Below are positions 6,443-8,320 of a stretch of 8,320 nucleotides of DNA, in pieces. Within the stretch, counting starts at the first letter, position 1; every line of letters begins with the position of its first letter. A program made the translations under genes and the position numbers. The DNA is from Polaribacter sp. GTDB lineage: Bacteria > Bacteroidota > Bacteroidia > Flavobacteriales > Flavobacteriaceae. The stretch lies in the NCBI GenBank assembly GCA_030731695.1, contig JANQTK010000195.1:1-8320 (forward strand). Reading direction: 5' to 3'. The notes beneath the pieces are model-generated. The model did no database searches. It was given only the letters and a program-made list of their open reading frames with translations, and had not been told where the DNA came from.

Positions 6443-7978
6443 TTATTCCCATTCTATAGTGGCAGGTGGTTTTGAACTGATGTCATACACCACTCTATTT
6501 ACGCCTTTCACTTGATTAATAATATTATTTGATGTTTTTTGCAAGAATTTATACGGCAAATCTACCCAATCTGCAGTCATTCCATCTGTACTTTCTACAG
6601 CTCTTAAAGCCACTACTTTTTCATAGGTTCGTTCATCACCCATTACACCTACTGAATTGACAGGCAATAAAATAGCGCCAGCTTGCCAAACTTTGTCATA
6701 CAAGCCATCTGCCTTCAAACCATTGATAAAAATGGCATCTACTTCTTGTAAAATACGCACTTTTTCAGCAGTAATATCTCCCAAAATCCGGATTGCCAAA
6801 CCTGGTCCAGGAAAAGGATGACGTCCTAGCAATTCTGGGTCAATGCCCAAGGTTGCGCCCACTCTTCGTACTTCATCTTTAAAAATCATTCGCAAAGGTT
6901 CAACAATTTTTAACTTCATAAAATCAGGCAAACCACCTACGTTGTGATGACTTTTAATAGTTGCTGAAGGTCCTCCATTTACAGATACTGATTCAATCAC
7001 ATCTGGATAAATCGTTCCTTGTGCCAACCATTTTACATCGCTAATATGATGCGCTTCATCATCAAAAACATCAATAAAGGTGTTTCCAATGGCTTTTCTT
7101 TTTTCTTCAGGATCACTCAACCCTGCTAATTTATCTAAAAAACGTTGTGAAGCGTCTACTCCTTTCACATTCAATCCCATTCCTTCGTATTGAGCCAACA
7201 CACTTTCGAACTCATTTTTACGCAACAATCCATTGTTTACAAAAATACAATAGAGGTTTTTTCCAATGGCTTTGTGTAATAAAACAGCTGCAACTGTAGA
7301 ATCTACTCCTCCTGAAAGTCCTAAAACTACTTTGTCATTTCCTACTTTTTCTTGCAGCGCTTGCACAGTACTTTCTACAAAGGAATCTGGTGTCCAGGTT
7401 TGTGCAACTCCTGCAATGTTTACCAAAAAGTTTGCCAACAATTGTTTTCCGTCAGTTGAATGATACACTTCTGGATGAAATTGAATCGCGAATGTTTGTT
7501 CGCCTTCAACTCTGTAGGCTGCATTTTCCACGTCTTTGGTGCTTGCCAACAACACAGCGTTGGTAGGCAATTCTTTGATAGTATCAGAATGACTCATCCA
7601 AACCTGACTTCCTTCATGAATATGTTCAAAGAAATCTTCTCCTTTTTTGATGAAAGACAAATTGGCTCTTCCATATTCTCTGGTATTTGAAGGGGCTACT
7701 GTTCCTCCTGAAAAATGAGCTAAATATTGCGCTCCATAACAGACTGCCAAGAGTGGTTTTTTGCCTCTAATAGCTGATAAATCAGGATGTAACACCGTAT
7801 TTCCTCTTACGGAATTTGGACTTCCAGAAAGGATGACTGCTTTGAAATTTTCAATATTGTCTGGAAAGTGATTGAATGGATGAATTTCACAATAGATGTT
7901 CAATTCTCTTACTCTTCTCGCAATTAACTGTGTGTATTGCGATCCGAAATCTAAAATAAGTACGTTGTCTTGTTGCAT
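6443..7978 (-). CDS. guaA: GMP synthase (glutamine-hydrolysing)
   Basis: GuaA is cytoplasmic and converts XMP to GMP using ATP and ammonia released from glutamine, the last step of guanine nucleotide synthesis. With the start at 7978 the product has 511 residues, normal for the family. The N-terminal class I glutamine amidotransferase domain begins VLILDFGSQYTQLIARR and carries the catalytic triad Cys80 (LLAVCYGAQ), His168 and Glu170 (FAIQFHPEVY). The ATP-pyrophosphatase domain has the P-loop LSGGVDST (221-228), and the C-terminal dimerisation domain has RHPFPGPGLAIR and ends in KPPATIEWE. All key residues are present. The frame stays open upstream to an ATG at 8035, but that would add 19 residues absent from the family and run through promoter and repeat sequence, so I chose the ATG at 7978, which yields MQQDNVLILDFG. 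Its -7 box lies only 3 nt before this ATG, so the mRNA may be leaderless. Confidence 0.97.
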   Translation of the reverse strand: MQQDNVLILDFGSQYTQLIARRVRELNIYCEIHPFNHFPDNIENFKAVILSGSPNSVRGNTVLHPDLSAIRGKKPLLAVCYGAQYLAHFSGGTVAPSNTREYGRANLSFIKKGEDFFEHIHEGSQVWMSHSDTIKELPTNAVLLASTKDVENAAYRVEGEQTFAIQFHPEVYHSTDGKQLLANFLVNIAGVAQTWTPDSFVESTVQALQEKVGNDKVVLGLSGGVDSTVAAVLLHKAIGKNLYCIFVNNGLLRKNEFESVLAQYEGMGLNVKGVDASQRFLDKLAGLSDPEEKRKAIGNTFIDVFDDEAHHISDVKWLAQGTIYPDVIESVSVNGGPSATIKSHHNVGGLPDFMKLKIVEPLRMIFKDEVRRVGATLGIDPELLGRHPFPGPGLAIRILGDITAEKVRILQEVDAIFINGLKADGLYDKVWQAGAILLPVNSVGVMGDERTYEKVVALRAVESTDGMTADWVDLPYKFLQKTSNNIINQVKGVNRVVYDISSKPPATIEWE

Positions 7979-7981
7979 GTG

Positions 7982-7989
7982 CAAAAATA
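7982..7989 (-). promoter_or_regulatory. Probable -7 box of the guaA promoter
   Basis: Read on the minus strand the sequence is TATTTTTG, an exact TAnnTTTG match, followed by CAC and then the guaA ATG. A transcription start the usual few bases downstream would fall at or next to the start codon. A CTG (minus strand, bases 8008-8010), 18 nt upstream of the box, is the best stand-in for the -33 TTG. Confidence 0.55.
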
Positions 7990-7991
7990 CT

Positions 7992-8010
7992 ATTTCAGAT
8001 GAAATTTCAG
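7992..8010. promoter_or_regulatory. Overlapping palindromes within the guaA promoter, possible operator
   Basis: ATTTCA (7992-7997) and TGAAAT (8000-8005) form an inverted repeat with a 2-nt gap. TGAAATTTCA (8000-8009) is a perfect 10-nt palindrome overlapping it. As a direct repeat, ATTTCAG occurs at 7992 and again at 8004, 12 nt apart. All of this lies between the candidate -7 and -33 elements of guaA, where a bound repressor would block RNA polymerase. No regulator is identified, and AT-rich DNA yields such patterns by chance. Confidence 0.3.
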
Positions 8011-8029
8011 CATGGATTTTGATTTTTTT

Positions 8030-8128
8030 AGACACAAATCATACAAATTTCACACATCTGATGATTACTAAAAGAACCTCAATTATTTTTATGAATTGTA
8101 TTTCGTGTAATTCGTGAAATTAGTGTCT
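8030..8128. repeat. Inverted-repeat element with ACAC/CACGAATT-type arms upstream of guaA
   Basis: The left arm (8030-8053, starting AGACACAAAT) and the reverse complement of the right arm (8105-8128, ending TTAGTGTCT) agree at 18 of 24 positions, including AGACAC and AATTnCAC. The arms enclose about 51 nt of AT-rich sequence. The right arm and the bases just before it also form degenerate direct repeats with a period near 10 nt (TTTCGTGTAA, TTCGTGAAAT, TTAGTGTC). No protein is credible here; a plus-strand frame across it shows no family resemblance. I recall ACGAATTTCACGAATT-type repeats as common intergenic sequences in flavobacteria, unverified here. Confidence 0.5.
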
Positions 8129-8149
8129 CTTTTTTCTCATAAATAATTT

Positions 8150-8282
8150 CTTTGTGATACTCTAAAAAATCTTTGTGAAACTGAGCATTTCATATTCTAA
8201 ACGCAAAGGTCGCAATGGTATTTCGCAAAGTTATTTTTAATATATTCTTTGTATACTTTGCGTGTTACTTTGTGTCTTTGCG
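8150..8282. repeat. Cluster of CTTTGTG and CGCAAAG/CTTTGCG repeats
   Basis: A 7-8 nt unit recurs in both orientations: CTTTGTG at 8150 and 8171, ACGCAAAG at 8201, CGCAATG at 8211, CGCAAAG at 8224, then CTTTGTA at 8247, CTTTGCGT at 8256, CTTTGTG at 8268 and CTTTGCG at 8276. The forward and reverse units face each other around about 8235, and ACGCAAAG (8201-8208) is an exact inverse of CTTTGCGT (8256-8263), so a long imperfect stem-loop is possible. I see no gene here. The remaining bases to 8320 contain only a 10-nt palindrome, AGAACGTTCT (8307-8316). Confidence 0.55.
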
Positions 8283-8320
8283 GTTACTATTCGCAACAAA
8301 AAGGCAAGAACGTTCTAAAA

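Noticed and set aside
7979..8035. A longer guaA reading frame starting at the ATG at 8035
   Set aside because: It adds 19 residues not found in GMP synthases and overlaps the -7 box, the palindromes and the repeat arm; the ATG at 7978 gives the canonical N-terminus and length.
7896..8117. A 73-codon plus-strand frame across the guaA start and upstream repeats
   Set aside because: It is largely antisense to guaA and then runs through repeat sequence, and the peptide is Cys/Ser/Ile-rich without family features.
8226..8233. Minus-strand TAACTTTG as an upstream guaA promoter
   Set aside because: It matches TAnnTTTG but is part of the CGCAAAG repeat cluster, has no -33 element at a suitable distance, and lies about 250 nt from guaA.
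7979..8320. Purine riboswitch or structured leader upstream of guaA
   Set aside because: I found no recognisable purine-aptamer core, and the promoter box lies directly before the ATG, leaving no leader.

Overview
The window looks like the chromosome of a flavobacterium (Bacteroidota, class Flavobacteriia). The DNA is strongly AT-rich. The three clearest promoter candidates share the Bacteroidota -7 box TAnnTTTG followed by C, and Shine-Dalgarno sequences are mostly absent. The protein set also fits: a fused CcsB-CcsA cytochrome c assembly protein, a small membrane/TPR protein of flavobacterial type, and a lipoprotein joining two LysM repeats to a type-1 periplasmic-binding-protein fold, located next to guaA.

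Layout, left to right. (1) Bases 1-62 hold the last codons of a plus-strand gene, most likely dnaK, followed by a run of hairpins ending in a good intrinsic terminator (161-193). (2) Bases 207-293 hold two nearly palindromic 27-31 nt repeats in opposite orientation, a REPIN-like arrangement. (3) Bases 319-846 hold an unrecognised 175-aa protein with a TTG start and no ATG. (4) Bases 954-4091 encode the 1045-aa CcsBA haem exporter and cytochrome c synthase, with its own -7 box. (5) Bases 4191-4706 encode a 171-aa protein with two membrane segments and TPR-like helices, also with its own -7 box. (6) A 39-nt convergent junction separates this from the minus-strand pair: the LysM/PBP-like lipoprotein (4746-6326) and, upstream of it, guaA (6443-7978), the GMP synthase. 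(7) The right-hand 340 bases (7979-8320) show no gene. They hold the guaA promoter, a small palindromic box, a roughly 100-bp inverted repeat and a cluster of CGCAAAG/CTTTGCG repeats.

The genes are mostly housekeeping: protein folding, c-type cytochrome assembly in the inner membrane and periplasm, purine nucleotide synthesis, and a probable cell-wall-associated lipoprotein. They do not form one pathway. guaA and the lipoprotein gene lie 117 nt apart on the same strand and may be co-transcribed, since I found no exact -7 box between them.

I see no strong evidence for an undescribed multi-gene system here. The items most worth a second look are the inverted pair of palindromic repeats with a compensatory base change, the uncharacterised ATG-less gene beside it, the predicted leaderless guaA mRNA with a palindrome in its promoter, and the two repeat families upstream of guaA.
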